DNA of 64,000 nt. Origin: Acidobacteria bacterium SCN 69-37. Its GTDB lineage: Bacteria; Acidobacteriota; Vicinamibacteria; Vicinamibacterales; SCN-69-37. The notes under the pieces were generated by a model. It saw only the letters and a list, made by a program, of their open reading frames with translations, was not told the DNA's origin and did no database searches. Position numbers and translations under genes: made by a program. The DNA is taken from the NCBI GenBank assembly GCA_001724025.1, contig MEDJ01000022.1:180418-244417 (forward strand), read 5' to 3'. Of this stretch, positions 26,865-36,674 are shown piece after piece (the first letter of the stretch is position 1; each line of letters opens with the position of its first letter).

Positions 26865-29176
26865 TTCTGACGCTGCTTCCTTTCGTGCTCGGACTGGCAG
26901 CCGCTGTCGCTTCGCAGAACCCACTGGCTCAGCCGGTCGCAGATGACGGTCCCCGTGACCTGTACCTCGAGATCGTGCTCAACGGCGTCCCGGCCGGCCG
27001 GGTCGTGCCCGTCGTGCACGCCGACGGCGATTTCACGATCCGTGCGGACATCCTGCGCAGTCTCGGACTCACCATCGACAGCGCGGACGAGACCGACGAC
27101 GTGCCGCTGAAGACGGTCCCCGGCCTCCAGGTGCATTACGACGCCCTGATGCAGCGCCTCGACATCGACAGGCCTGCGATTGAACTGCCCGGCCGGACAT
27201 TGACGATGAGGGACGCCAATCCACGACCGGCATTCGAGACGGCCCCTGGCATGCTCGTCAACTACGACGTCCTCCACCAGGCATCCGGCCCGGGCACCCG
27301 CATCACCTCGGCCTGGATCGAGGGCCGCGGCTTTGGCCGGTGGGGCAACCTGTCACACACGGTGCGGTATCAGCGCAGCGTCCGCGACCACGAGGCCGCG
27401 GTGTCGACAACGACGCGCTACGACAGCACGTGGTCGATGACGAGCCCGCGGCGACGCCTGACAGTGTCCGTTGGCGACGTCGTTACCGGTGCGCACACCT
27501 GGAACCGCGCGATCCGCCTTGGCGGCATCTCGATCGCGAGGAACTTTTCGGTTCGCCCCGATCTGATCACGTATCCCACCCCGGACATCGGCGGCGAGGC
27601 GACGGTGCCGAGTACTGTCGATCTGCTGCTCGACGGCCGACCGATCGCACGACACGAGGTGGCGCCCGGGCCGTTCACGTTCAGCGACCTGCCTGTCGTC
27701 AACGGCGCAGGGTCGGCCACGATCGTGACCACCGATGCGCTCGGCCGCCGGACCGAACGGACGATGTCCTTCTATGTGTCGAGTGCCCTCCTGCGGCAGG
27801 GCCTCGCGGACTACGCGGTTGCCATCGGCGCGCCACGTCGCGCGTACGGCACCGAGTCGTTCGCCTATGGCCGGATGACCGGATCGGGCGTGATCCGCTA
27901 TGGACTAACGGATGCCGTGACACTCGAGGGACAGGCAGCGGCCGCGTCCACAGGGTCGACTGGGGGCGTGGGCTCGACGTTCCGAATCGGGCGCGCGGGC
28001 ATCGCGGGATTCTCGATCGGCGCGTCCGAGGTCCGAGGCCAGCAGGGACGGCAGTATACGGCCCGGTACGAGTACCGGACGGCCGGACTCGGCCTGCTGC
28101 TGCAGCACGAGCGTCGATCGGCGGATTTCGCGGACGGTGGCGATCTCGATCTGTCGCCGGGCGCGGCGTCCCGACGGACCGCGGAGCACAACATTCAGGC
28201 CTTCCTGTCGTTCACGCCCCTGCGATCGATGCCGATGACGATCGGCTACGTCCGCGGCGTGCGAGCGGGCGCGCCGTCGTCCGTGATGACGTTCTCGACC
28301 AGTCGCCCCGTGCACCGCCGCGGCCGTCTGGCCCTGACCGGTACGTGGCGCCGGGGCGCGCTGGCGCTGCAGGTCTCGGTGACGGCGCTGGTTGGCCGCT
28401 CGACCACGATGCAGGCGCGCGCCGCGCAGACGGCCGACGACGGGCCGGGAACGCGCCTGACCGTTCACCGGCCAGCCCCAATCGACGGCGGCGTGGGCGT
28501 GGATGCAGCACTGGCGGTCGGCCAGACCGCCGATCGCCATGGCTCGCTCACGTGGCGCACGCGTGCGTTCGACGCACAGACCGGAACGACGACGCAGGGC
28601 GCATCGACCACGCACTGGGCGTCGATGCGCGGTTCGATCGTCGCAACCGGCGGCACGATCATGCCGACCGGTCGCGTGAGCGACGGGTTCATTCTCGTCG
28701 ACACCAACGGCACGCCCGACGTGCCGGTCCTGTTCGAGCACCGTCGCGTGGGGACGACGAATCGCCGGGGACATCTCCTGATTCCCGGCGTGTCGGCCTA
28801 TCACGCCGCGACGATTGCGATCGATCCGCTGCATCTGCCGCTCGATGTCGCCGTCGATCAGGTGCAGCGCCAGGTCGTCGTCGACCGGCACGCCGGCACG
28901 CGCGTGCGGTTTGCCGTGCGACGAGTCGTCAGTGCCTCGATCCGGCTGGTCGATCCCGACGGCGAACCCCTGCCGGTCGGCAGCCGCGTCACGCACGAGG
29001 AAGCAGGTACCGTGACGGTGGTCGGCTGGGCGGGCCTCGTGTTCCTGGAGCAGATCGACGCGGTCAACACGCTGCACGTCACGCTGGACCGCGGCCGCCG
29101 CTGCGTCGTGTCGGTCCGGGCCGATGCGCTGCCGATCTCTCCGGGTGCCGTGTCCCGTCAGGTATGTCGGCCATGA
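26861..29176 (+). CDS. Outer-membrane usher protein
   Basis: This 771-residue usher forms the outer-membrane assembly channel. After a signal peptide, the N-terminal chaperone-binding domain contains LYLEIVLNGVPAGRVVPVVH. The beta-barrel and plug segment includes DLLLDGRPIARHEVAPGPFT and GAGSATIVTTDALGRRTERT. C-terminal domains contain VPVLFEHRRVGTTNRRGHLL. Length is close to archaic CsuD-type ushers. It overlaps both neighbours by four bases, so chaperone, usher and tip protein are translationally linked. Confidence 0.9.
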   Translation: MILTLLPFVLGLAAAVASQNPLAQPVADDGPRDLYLEIVLNGVPAGRVVPVVHADGDFTIRADILRSLGLTIDSADETDDVPLKTVPGLQVHYDALMQRLDIDRPAIELPGRTLTMRDANPRPAFETAPGMLVNYDVLHQASGPGTRITSAWIEGRGFGRWGNLSHTVRYQRSVRDHEAAVSTTTRYDSTWSMTSPRRRLTVSVGDVVTGAHTWNRAIRLGGISIARNFSVRPDLITYPTPDIGGEATVPSTVDLLLDGRPIARHEVAPGPFTFSDLPVVNGAGSATIVTTDALGRRTERTMSFYVSSALLRQGLADYAVAIGAPRRAYGTESFAYGRMTGSGVIRYGLTDAVTLEGQAAAASTGSTGGVGSTFRIGRAGIAGFSIGASEVRGQQGRQYTARYEYRTAGLGLLLQHERRSADFADGGDLDLSPGAASRRTAEHNIQAFLSFTPLRSMPMTIGYVRGVRAGAPSSVMTFSTSRPVHRRGRLALTGTWRRGALALQVSVTALVGRSTTMQARAAQTADDGPGTRLTVHRPAPIDGGVGVDAALAVGQTADRHGSLTWRTRAFDAQTGTTTQGASTTHWASMRGSIVATGGTIMPTGRVSDGFILVDTNGTPDVPVLFEHRRVGTTNRRGHLLIPGVSAYHAATIAIDPLHLPLDVAVDQVQRQVVVDRHAGTRVRFAVRRVVSASIRLVDPDGEPLPVGSRVTHEEAGTVTVVGWAGLVFLEQIDAVNTLHVTLDRGRRCVVSVRADALPISPGAVSRQVCRP

Positions 29177-30138
29177 CGACCGTGCGGGGTCTGGTGCTGG
29201 CGGCCGGGACGTTCCTGATGGGGACGCTCGCTGCGTCGCCCGCCATCGCCGCCTGTTCCGTCCAGGCGGCCGACGATGCCGGTTTCGGCGCAGGCGCGAC
29301 CTCGTTCGTCGTGCGCGAGACGGTGATGCAGACGTCGACGAACACCGGACTGGTGTGCACGGGCGCGCTGCTCGCCCTCCTCGGCAGCGGCGATCGCCTG
29401 TCCGCCACCATCACGTCCGCGAATGGCGGACTGCTCGGCCCTGGCGGCGATCGTGTCGAGTACGGCGTCTACGGCGACGGCACGACGACGTACCCCCTGC
29501 CGATCGGCACGCCGTTCAACTTCATGTCCGGCCAGTTCCTGAACCTGCTCGGCATCTTTGGCGGGCCGGCCACGCCACTGCCGATCTTCTTCCGCACGAC
29601 GGCGGGATCGAACGTCGCGGCCGGCGTCTACACCGACACGATCACGATCGACTGGAGCTGGAACTACTGCCGGGGGATCGGTGCGCTGGGCATCTGCCTC
29701 GGACGCGATGTCGGCGGGGGCACGTCGACGTTCCAGATCGCCCTGACGGTGACCAACACGTGCGCGATCACGTCGACGCCGACCGTCTCGTTCGGTGCGG
29801 CCCCGGTGCCGTCGTCGTTCGACGCCGTGTCCCAGCAGATCGGCGTGGTCTGCACGAAGGGCCTGACCGCCTACAGCGTCGGCATCGACACCGGCCGATA
29901 CGCAGCCGGGACGACGCGCCGCATGGCAGGCAACGGAGCCTTCCTGGCCTACGAGATCTTCAAAGGATCGTCGCAGGAGATCTGGGGTGTGGCCGGCGCG
30001 GATCGAGCCGTCCCGACGGCACCGGCTCACGGCGTGCTGCCTCAGTCCTTCCCCTACACTGCCCGAATCGTGGTGCCGCAATCGACCCCGCCCGCTGGTG
30101 TCTACGAAGACGTGCTCGTCGTGGATGTGTCCTTCTGA
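29173..30138 (+). CDS. Two-domain SCPU tip protein of the pilus
   Basis: This 321-residue protein has a signal peptide (about 1-26) and two tandem SCPU domains, about residues 27-185 and 195-321. The second ends with VPQSTPPAGVYEDVLVVDVSF. A two-domain subunit after the usher corresponds to the tip adhesin CsuE in archaic systems, so adhesion to surfaces is likely. ATG 29173 gives an ATGA overlap with the usher; ATG 29164 is an alternative three codons earlier. Confidence 0.85.
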   Translation: MTTVRGLVLAAGTFLMGTLAASPAIAACSVQAADDAGFGAGATSFVVRETVMQTSTNTGLVCTGALLALLGSGDRLSATITSANGGLLGPGGDRVEYGVYGDGTTTYPLPIGTPFNFMSGQFLNLLGIFGGPATPLPIFFRTTAGSNVAAGVYTDTITIDWSWNYCRGIGALGICLGRDVGGGTSTFQIALTVTNTCAITSTPTVSFGAAPVPSSFDAVSQQIGVVCTKGLTAYSVGIDTGRYAAGTTRRMAGNGAFLAYEIFKGSSQEIWGVAGADRAVPTAPAHGVLPQSFPYTARIVVPQSTPPAGVYEDVLVVDVSF

Positions 30139-30362
30139 ACGGCGCCGTCATCGAGGCGGACACCTTCCCCGGGAACGCAGACAGAAGATCGCACCCACGG
30201 TGACTTCCGACCATGTCGAATCTGCCTGAACCGGCGGATTCGTGCGGCCTGGCGCGAGTCGCGTCCGACTGACGTCCTGGCACATCCCTTGCCCCCGCTC
30301 CTCCCGATCGGCGCGCCGACGGATCATGCCGATCCGGATCGGAGACGCCGGCTCGAGGCTGC

Positions 30363-30908
30363 GTGCCAGATTCGATCGCTCGTCAGTGTCCATCGATCGT
30401 GGTCCTCTTGCTGGGGGCGGCCATCGCGACGGGGTGTGCGGCGAGCGGCAATCCACTGCATCCGGATCGCATCGACGCCGCAGCCACCTTTGACGTGCCG
30501 GCCTTCCTCCTGCCGTCGCTGGCGTTGCTCGATGCCGACGACCGTCCGATACCCATCGTGGGCGAGGCGGCCGGAACCTGGCTCAGACGGACGGTGCGCG
30601 GGGTGGTGGTCGATCCCTCGATCCCTCCGTCGGTGCGGGCGCAGTGTTGCGGCGCCGACCGGCGGATCCGGTGGTCGACCGGATGGTCGCCCGATCCCCA
30701 CAATCCCGATGACGCCCGACTGGCCGCAGGCATCCTGCTTCACGAAGCGCGGCATGCCGAAGGGTACCGACACACGTGTCCGGACCAGCGCCGCGATCGC
30801 ACGATCGACGAAGGCGGCGCGTGGGCCGTGCACGCTGCCTGGCTGAGGCACATGGGCGACGCCGTCACGGCCGAGACGATCGCGCTATTCGACATCGGCT
30901 GTCGCTGA
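30363..30908 (+). CDS. Small lipoprotein with metzincin-type zinc motif
   Basis: This 181-residue protein is not assigned to a known family. An N-terminal hydrophobic stretch ends in a lipobox-like IATGC (Cys about residue 25). The segment HEARHAEGYRH (about residues 126-136) matches HExxHxxGxxH, the full zinc motif of metzincin proteases, but the usual downstream Met-turn is not evident and the protein is short. It may be a cell-surface metallopeptidase or a zinc-binding protein that uses the same fold. GTG start; 224 bases after the pilus operon, so co-transcription is uncertain. Confidence 0.62.
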   Translation: MPDSIARQCPSIVVLLLGAAIATGCAASGNPLHPDRIDAAATFDVPAFLLPSLALLDADDRPIPIVGEAAGTWLRRTVRGVVVDPSIPPSVRAQCCGADRRIRWSTGWSPDPHNPDDARLAAGILLHEARHAEGYRHTCPDQRRDRTIDEGGAWAVHAAWLRHMGDAVTAETIALFDIGCR

Positions 30909-30916
30909 CGTCGTGC

Positions 30917-31123
30917 TCAATGAATCCGTGCCGGCCGTCCGGCGTCGGCGTCGTGGGGGCAGCGGCGATGCTTCACGTCGATCTCGTATGCGCTGTACTC
31001 GAGGCCGCAGTCCTCGCACCGCAGGACATAGATGGCGGAGACGCGGTCGACGACGGTCATCCGGCCGATGACCGTCTGGCCGTGGCGATTGGTGTAACCC
31101 ACGCGAGTCGCACGTCTGGTCAT
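30917..31123 (-). CDS. Small zinc-ribbon-like protein
   Basis: This 68-residue protein contains CEDCG (about residue 36) and, later, RRCPH, giving a possible Cys3/His zinc site. AGGTGG lies six to ten bases before the ATG. The function is unknown. It lies after the terminator of the Ig-repeat gene on the same strand and tail-to-tail with the lipoprotein gene. Confidence 0.6.
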   Translation of the reverse strand: MTRRATRVGYTNRHGQTVIGRMTVVDRVSAIYVLRCEDCGLEYSAYEIDVKHRRCPHDADAGRPARIH

Positions 31124-31139
31124 GATTCACCACCTTCCG

Positions 31140-31181
31140 AAAAGGCCATCACCCCCGCCGAACGATGGCGGGGGTGATGGC
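31140..31181 (-). terminator. Rho-independent terminator of the Ig-repeat gene
   Basis: A perfect 15-base stem (GCCATCACCCCCGCC at 31145-31159, seven-base loop, GGCGGGGGTGATGGC at 31167-31181) is followed, on the minus strand, by CTTTTC. It is 14 bases past the stop of the Ig-repeat gene. Confidence 0.8.
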
Positions 31182-31194
31182 GTGTGACACAGAC

Positions 31195-33441
31195 TCAGCG
31201 ACCGAGGTTCAACAGGAGCGGGCTGGTGGTTCGGATCCCGTCCACCTCCGCCGTGACCGCGAGTGGCAGGCTGCTGCCGCCCAGCAGCCCACGCACGACG
31301 GCGTTGTCCAGCAGGTCGTTGAGTGCCGTGCTGGCACCGGCCGTCAATTCGACGACGCCGCCTACCACCGATACGCCGCCCACCACGGTGTTCAACGCGG
31401 AGACGAGACCGCCGCCGACCAGGGGAATCGAGCCGATCAGCCCGACGAGGCCGGTGTCGGCCAGTGCGATCTCGTAGTCGATCTGCGGCAGCGACGAGCT
31501 GATGCTGCTCGAGATCCCCTGCGAGAACAGGCCTGCGAGCGCCGGCAGTTGGTTGCCCGCCTTGAGATTGGTGCTGCCCGTCGTGAACCCGATCGACTGC
31601 AGGACCGGCAGCTTCAGGTCCACGACGAGGTTGGCCGTGTATCCACCGTAGCTGACGTTCACCGGGTGATTCGACATCAGCAGGCCCTGCAGCAGCAGGG
31701 TGACGACGTCCACCGTTCCCATGCCGTCGAGGCCGACGATGCAGGGCACGACCGGATTCGGCACGGTCGGGCAGTTGACGGTCGCCAGCGACGTTACTTC
31801 CTGCCTGCTGCCGTCGCTGTAGAGTCCGTACGCCGTGAGATCCAGCAGCGGATTGCCGTTGAGCAGGTCGGCCAGGTCGAGGTCGAGTCCAAGAGGCCCG
31901 TTGCCAGTGAGCACATCGCCAGCCACGTGCACCTCGAGGCCGATCAGATCGACGGGTGCAGCGGCCACCGTCACGGCCAGGCTGCCGGGCGTGTGCGAGG
32001 CGAGTGATGCGGTCACGGACGTACTGCCGACGCCGACGCACGAGAGCAGCCCCGCCGCCGACACGGTGACGACGCCGGCGTTGCCCGTAGCCCACGTCAC
32101 CTGCGTCGTGACGTCCTGACCGTCGAGCCTCGCCGTCAGCTGCGCGGACTGGCCGACTGTTGCGCACGGTGCACCGACGATGGTGATGGTGCTCGACGCG
32201 GGCGGCGTGGCAGACACCGTGACGGTGCCGCTGCCGCTGCGGCCGCCGAAGGCAGCAGCGATCTGGCTCGATCCCGCGGATCCGCCCGTCACGAGACCGG
32301 CAGACACGGTCGCCACCGACGGCGTCCCACTGGTCCACACAGCCGAACCGGTCACGACCTGTGACGACCCGTTGCCGTAGTGCGCGATGGCCTGCCACTG
32401 CGTCGACTCGCCGGTCCGCAGGGTCGTCGCCCCTGTGACGTCGAGCGACGTCACGCTGGCCGCATTGATCTGCACCGTTGTCGAAGCCGACCGTCCGTCA
32501 TAGGACGCCGTGATTTGGGCGGCACCTGGCGCCAGGCCGGAGACGAGGCCGCCGACGACGGATGCCGCGGCGCCGTTGGCGCTGGACCACGAGGCCGAGG
32601 CCGTCACCGTCTGCGTCGTACCGTCATTGAAGTGCGCCACCGCATCGAGCTGCGTCGTCTGTCCCACTTCGATTGACGTGTTGCCTGTCAGCGTCACGGC
32701 CGACACCGCCCGCACCGGGCCGCCGGGCTGCGTGACCTGTACGACACTCGAGGCCTGACGTCCCTGGTATGCGGCGGAGATCGATGCCGTTCCGGCCGTC
32801 AGCCCGGTAATCACGCCTCGCTCCACCGCTGCCGTCATCGGCGCGCCGCTCGACCACGTGGCCGAGGTCGTGACGGATCGCTCCGTGCCGTTGTTGAAGA
32901 GCGCGACGGCCTGCCAGGCGATGGTCTGTCCCACGTCGACGGATGGGCCCCCCTGGAGAGCGAGACCGATGAGCGAGACCCCCGAGTCGGGGCCCGGGTC
33001 GCGGCCCGGATCGGGATCCGGATCCGGTGCCGGGTCGGGGTCTGGGTCGGGGGTGCCGGGCCCTGAGTCCGGCGGCGCGAGGCCGACCTTCACCGCGAGC
33101 TTGCCCGACACGTTCTGATACGTCGCGAGCACGCCGCAGCGGCCCACTGCCAACGCCTCCAGCAGGCCCGACGCCGAGACGCTGATCGCGCCCGATCCGA
33201 AGTCGGACCATTGCGCCTGCGCCGTCACATCCTGCTGCGTACCGTCGCTGTACCGGGCCAGGGCCCGCAATTGCAGGGTTTCGCCGACGACGTAGTCGGT
33301 CTTGCCGACGATGTCGACCGACTGGAGCGTCGGCTCCGCCGACGGGGCCAGGGGATTCGAACTCTTCTTGCCACACGCCAGAGCGGCGGCCAGCATTGCC
33401 AGGGTACAGATCACGCGCAGGGTCACGGAAACAGATCTCAT
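31195..33441 (-). CDS. Lipoprotein with bacterial Ig-like (BIG2) repeats
   Basis: This 748-residue surface protein has a lipoprotein signal ending in LAAALAC. An Ig-like domain follows, then a Pro/Asp/Gly linker (PDPDPDPAPDPDPDPGRD, about residues 130-155), then at least four BIG2 repeats, each with the pattern VGQTxQxxAxAxxxxGTxxxVT. A C-terminal part of about 300 residues, rich in Leu/Gly/Val, has no recognised domain. ATG 33441 is chosen at the signal peptide; a longer in-frame reading to 33666 lacks one. Such proteins usually take part in adhesion or surface layers. A strong terminator follows. Confidence 0.82.
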   Translation of the reverse strand: MRSVSVTLRVICTLAMLAAALACGKKSSNPLAPSAEPTLQSVDIVGKTDYVVGETLQLRALARYSDGTQQDVTAQAQWSDFGSGAISVSASGLLEALAVGRCGVLATYQNVSGKLAVKVGLAPPDSGPGTPDPDPDPAPDPDPDPGRDPGPDSGVSLIGLALQGGPSVDVGQTIAWQAVALFNNGTERSVTTSATWSSGAPMTAAVERGVITGLTAGTASISAAYQGRQASSVVQVTQPGGPVRAVSAVTLTGNTSIEVGQTTQLDAVAHFNDGTTQTVTASASWSSANGAAASVVGGLVSGLAPGAAQITASYDGRSASTTVQINAASVTSLDVTGATTLRTGESTQWQAIAHYGNGSSQVVTGSAVWTSGTPSVATVSAGLVTGGSAGSSQIAAAFGGRSGSGTVTVSATPPASSTITIVGAPCATVGQSAQLTARLDGQDVTTQVTWATGNAGVVTVSAAGLLSCVGVGSTSVTASLASHTPGSLAVTVAAAPVDLIGLEVHVAGDVLTGNGPLGLDLDLADLLNGNPLLDLTAYGLYSDGSRQEVTSLATVNCPTVPNPVVPCIVGLDGMGTVDVVTLLLQGLLMSNHPVNVSYGGYTANLVVDLKLPVLQSIGFTTGSTNLKAGNQLPALAGLFSQGISSSISSSLPQIDYEIALADTGLVGLIGSIPLVGGGLVSALNTVVGGVSVVGGVVELTAGASTALNDLLDNAVVRGLLGGSSLPLAVTAEVDGIRTTSPLLLNLGR

Positions 33442-33778
33442 CGCTTCGTCCTCACGACATGTTTGATGCCGACACGATTGGGGGCTGCGGTCATGAAGGG
33501 CACGTTGCGTGCCACGGGCGTGCAGCGGCCCGAGTCGCGGGTGCGATGCGCGCGACTGCCTGCTGATGCGCACCAGCCATCGCGCGGGCATCAGCGGCCG
33601 CGGCCGCGCGTTGCGGATGGCGGTCAGGATTCGTGGGACGTCGTCGAGGATCGTGACTGATGGCATGGCCGCTCTGGGACATGCCGATGGCCCGGGACAG
33701 CAGGCCGCGCTCGTCTCGGCATCCGCGTGTTGCGCGTGGTGCCGGACACCACTACGTGGACACCGCGGCGGGAGATCG

Positions 33779-33895
33779 CGACGCTACTTCGCCGTGACGC
33801 CCGCCGGTTTCGCCGCCCGGCGATCGGCGCAGGCCGCGGTCCGCGGTCCGCGGATGTCCGAGGGCCTCGACGTGCTCGCGGAGTTCGGCACATGA
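33779..33895 (+). pseudogene. PadR-like regulator remnant, C-terminal part only
   Basis: The translated stretch RRYFAVTPAGFAARR and the following residues to EGLDVLAEFGT match the C-terminal end of PadR-family regulators that sit directly before ADOP permeases. The stop overlaps the permease ATG (ATGA). No helix-turn-helix part is found in any frame upstream to 33442, so the gene looks truncated. Confidence 0.55.
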
Positions 33896-36538
33896 CGACG
33901 TCGCCGCCCGGCCCACCGCGCCTCGCCGAGCGCCTCGTCGCCTGGCTCGTCACTGATCCGCACTGGCGGGAAATCGCGATTGGCGATCTCGCCGAGGAGT
34001 TCGACGCACGGACACGCCGGCACGCGGCGTGGATCGCGCGGCTGTGGTACTGGCAGCAGGCGCTGTCGTTCGCACAGCAACGGCTGCGGAACATCGCCAG
34101 CCCTGGACGCGCTCATCACGGAGACCCGCTCATGCGGACCCTCGTCACCGACTGTCGTCTCGCGGTGCGCGCGCTCGCGCGCCGGCCGCTCATGACCGCC
34201 GCCATCGTGCTGACGCTGGCCCTCACGATCGGCGCGAACACGGTCGCCTTCGGTGTGGTCGATCGACTCATGCTTCGACCGTTCGCGGCGATGGAGACGT
34301 CACGCCTGGTCACCATTTCGGAGAGCGTCAGCGCCAATCAACGGCGTGGCGGTGTGCAGATGTGGCGATTCAGCGAGTGGCGCGATCGGGCCACGACCAT
34401 GACGTCAATCGCCGCGTTCAGGCCAGCCAACGTCAACATGACCGATGGCGAGCACGCGCAACGCCTCGAAGGCCAGGAAGTGTCAGCCGGGTTCTTCGAA
34501 CTGCTGCAGATCGTTCCGGGGCTCGGTCGCGCGATTCACGCAGACGACGAGGTCCCGGGACACCATCAGCGCGTCGTCATCGGCGACACGATGTGGCGTC
34601 GTGTCTTTTGACGCCGATCCCGCCATCGTCGGCCGGCCGATCCAGTTCGACGGGGAGCGGTACGAGATCGTTGGCGTCGCTCCGCCGGGATTCTCGTTTC
34701 CCAACAGCAGCGAGTTCTGGGCCGCATTGCCCGTCGTGTCACGCGGTACGCCGGGCGGATCGACGGTCACGGTGATGGGCGCGCTCGACAGTGCGGCCAG
34801 CGTCGACGACGTACACGCGGAAATCACGGCTCTCTTCGCGCAGCAGCAGACTGAGGTGCCGGGCATCGATCGCCGGCGCCGCGTGAACGTGTGGGCGTTC
34901 GACACTGGCATGACCGACAACGGCACGCCGTTGATGCTGGGCCTCTTCCAGGCGACAGCGCTGTTCGTCCTGCTCATCGGCTGCACGAACATTGCGGGTC
35001 TGCTGCTCGCGCGCGGACTGGAGCGACAGGGCGAGATGAGCGTGCGCGTGGCGCTCGGTGCGCGACGTCTTCAACTGGTGCGACAACTGCTCGTCGAGAG
35101 CCTGGTCGTGTCGCTCGTGGCGGTGCCCGGTGCACTCGTCACGGCGTGGGGGCTGTTCGACCTGCTTCGTCGCGCCGTGCCCACGGCAGTCATCCGCTAC
35201 ATCCCGGGCTGGGCTGACGTGGGAATCGACGCGCGGGTCGTCGTCGTCTCCTTGGCATCAGCCGTGGTGGCCGCGACCGTCTTCGGCCTGCTGCCCGCGC
35301 TCGCCTCGTCTCGCGTAGCGCCGAATCTCAGCATCCGGAGAAGCGGCCGCGCCATTGCCGGTGGTCACGGCCGACTGCGCTATGGCCTGGTGGCGTTGCA
35401 GATGGCGCTCGCCCTGCCGCTGCTCGTGTCGTCGGCGATGACGGCCCGGGCCGGCCACAACATGGCGTACGGACCGCAGGGTTACGATCCCGACGGCGTC
35501 TATCAACTGCGCACCGAACTCACGCCCTCGCGCTACCCGACCGACGCGAGCCGGGCGCGTTTCGTCGAGCAATTGCTGGAGTCGGCGCGCCGCACGCCAG
35601 GCGTCACCAGTGTCGGCGTCACGTCGATTCTGCCGTCGACCCTGACCTCCGCCGATCGGACCGTCATCATCGACGGCGTGCCCGCCGATCCGGACCGTCC
35701 GCAGTACGCGAACTATCGTCAGGTGTCGGCCGACTATCTCGACACGATGGCCATTCCGATCGTGTCGGGCCGCAGCTTCACCGCTGAGGACTCTGCCGGC
35801 AGCCTCCGCGTGTCAATCGTGTCCGCTTCGCTCGTACAGCGGCACTTCGGCGAGGCGTCGCCGATCGGCCGGCGGATTCAGACGGGCACGTCGGACGACA
35901 CGTGGACGACGATCGTCGGCGTGGCAGGCGACACCATCGACAGCTGGACGAACGCCCGTGGCGTACCGACGATCTATGTCCCGTTCGCGCAGCACCCGAC
36001 GACATCAGTGACGCTGGTCGCGCGGACGACGACCGATCCCGACCGGCTTGGTGACGACCTGCGGCGCGCTGTCGCGTCGGTCGATCCCGATCAGCCGGTG
36101 TTTGGTGGCGCGCCGATGCGTGCCGTGGTACACGAGCGGACGGTCGGCCTGCGCCTGATCGCCGGCATGATGAGCACGCTTGGCGTACTCGCGCTCGGGC
36201 TGGCCGCGTTTGGCGCTTACAGCCTCATGGCGACGACCGTGGCGCAGCGGCGCCGCGAGATCGGCGTGCGCATGGCGCTCGGCGCCACGGCCCGCCACGT
36301 GCTCGCGCTCACGATGCGCCAGGGCGCGGTGCCCGTGGTCGCTGGCATTGTCGTCGGCCTGGCCGCAGCGATCGCGCTCACGCGCGTCCTCGCGCGGACG
36401 CTGTTCGGTCTGCTGACGCCCGATCTCCTGCTGGTGGCCGGCGTCGCGGTGCTGCTGGCTGGCGTGGCGCTCGCTGCCACGATCATCCCGGCACGACGCG
36501 CCGCGCGGCTGAACCCGGCTGTGGTAATCAGGGAGTAG
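33892..36538 (+). pseudogene. ADOP-type ABC transporter permease, frameshifted
   Basis: This is a MacB/FtsX-like permease of the Acidobacteria ADOP group. It has a prefix domain (LAERLVAWLVTDPHWREIAI), then two FtsX units with membrane segments such as TAAIVLTLALTIGANTVAF and LFVLLIGCTNIAGLLLARG, and the C-terminal REIGVRMALGATARHVL. The reading frame breaks at a T4 run (34606-34609): removing one T restores GTC TTT GAC GCC GAT, that is MWRRVFDADPAIVGRPI, continuing in the next frame to 36538. Each half alone is not a working permease. The cause may be a true mutation, a sequencing or assembly error, or slippage. No ATPase gene is adjacent, as usual for this group. Confidence 0.82.
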
Positions 36539-36674
36539 CGCCGGTGGGCGCACCGCCGTCAGGACCAACACAAGGCCGGCGCCCATCGTCTCAGGTGCGA
36601 CAGGGACGACAGGCGAGCGGCGGGCCCGGCAATCTCCAGAGCCGATTCTGTTGACGCGCCGCGAATGGAGTGTT

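Noticed and set aside
27340..29172. Long in-frame extension before the two-domain pilus tip protein
   Set aside because: It overlaps the usher in another frame and lacks a signal peptide at the start; the ATG at 29173 gives the signal peptide and an ATGA overlap.
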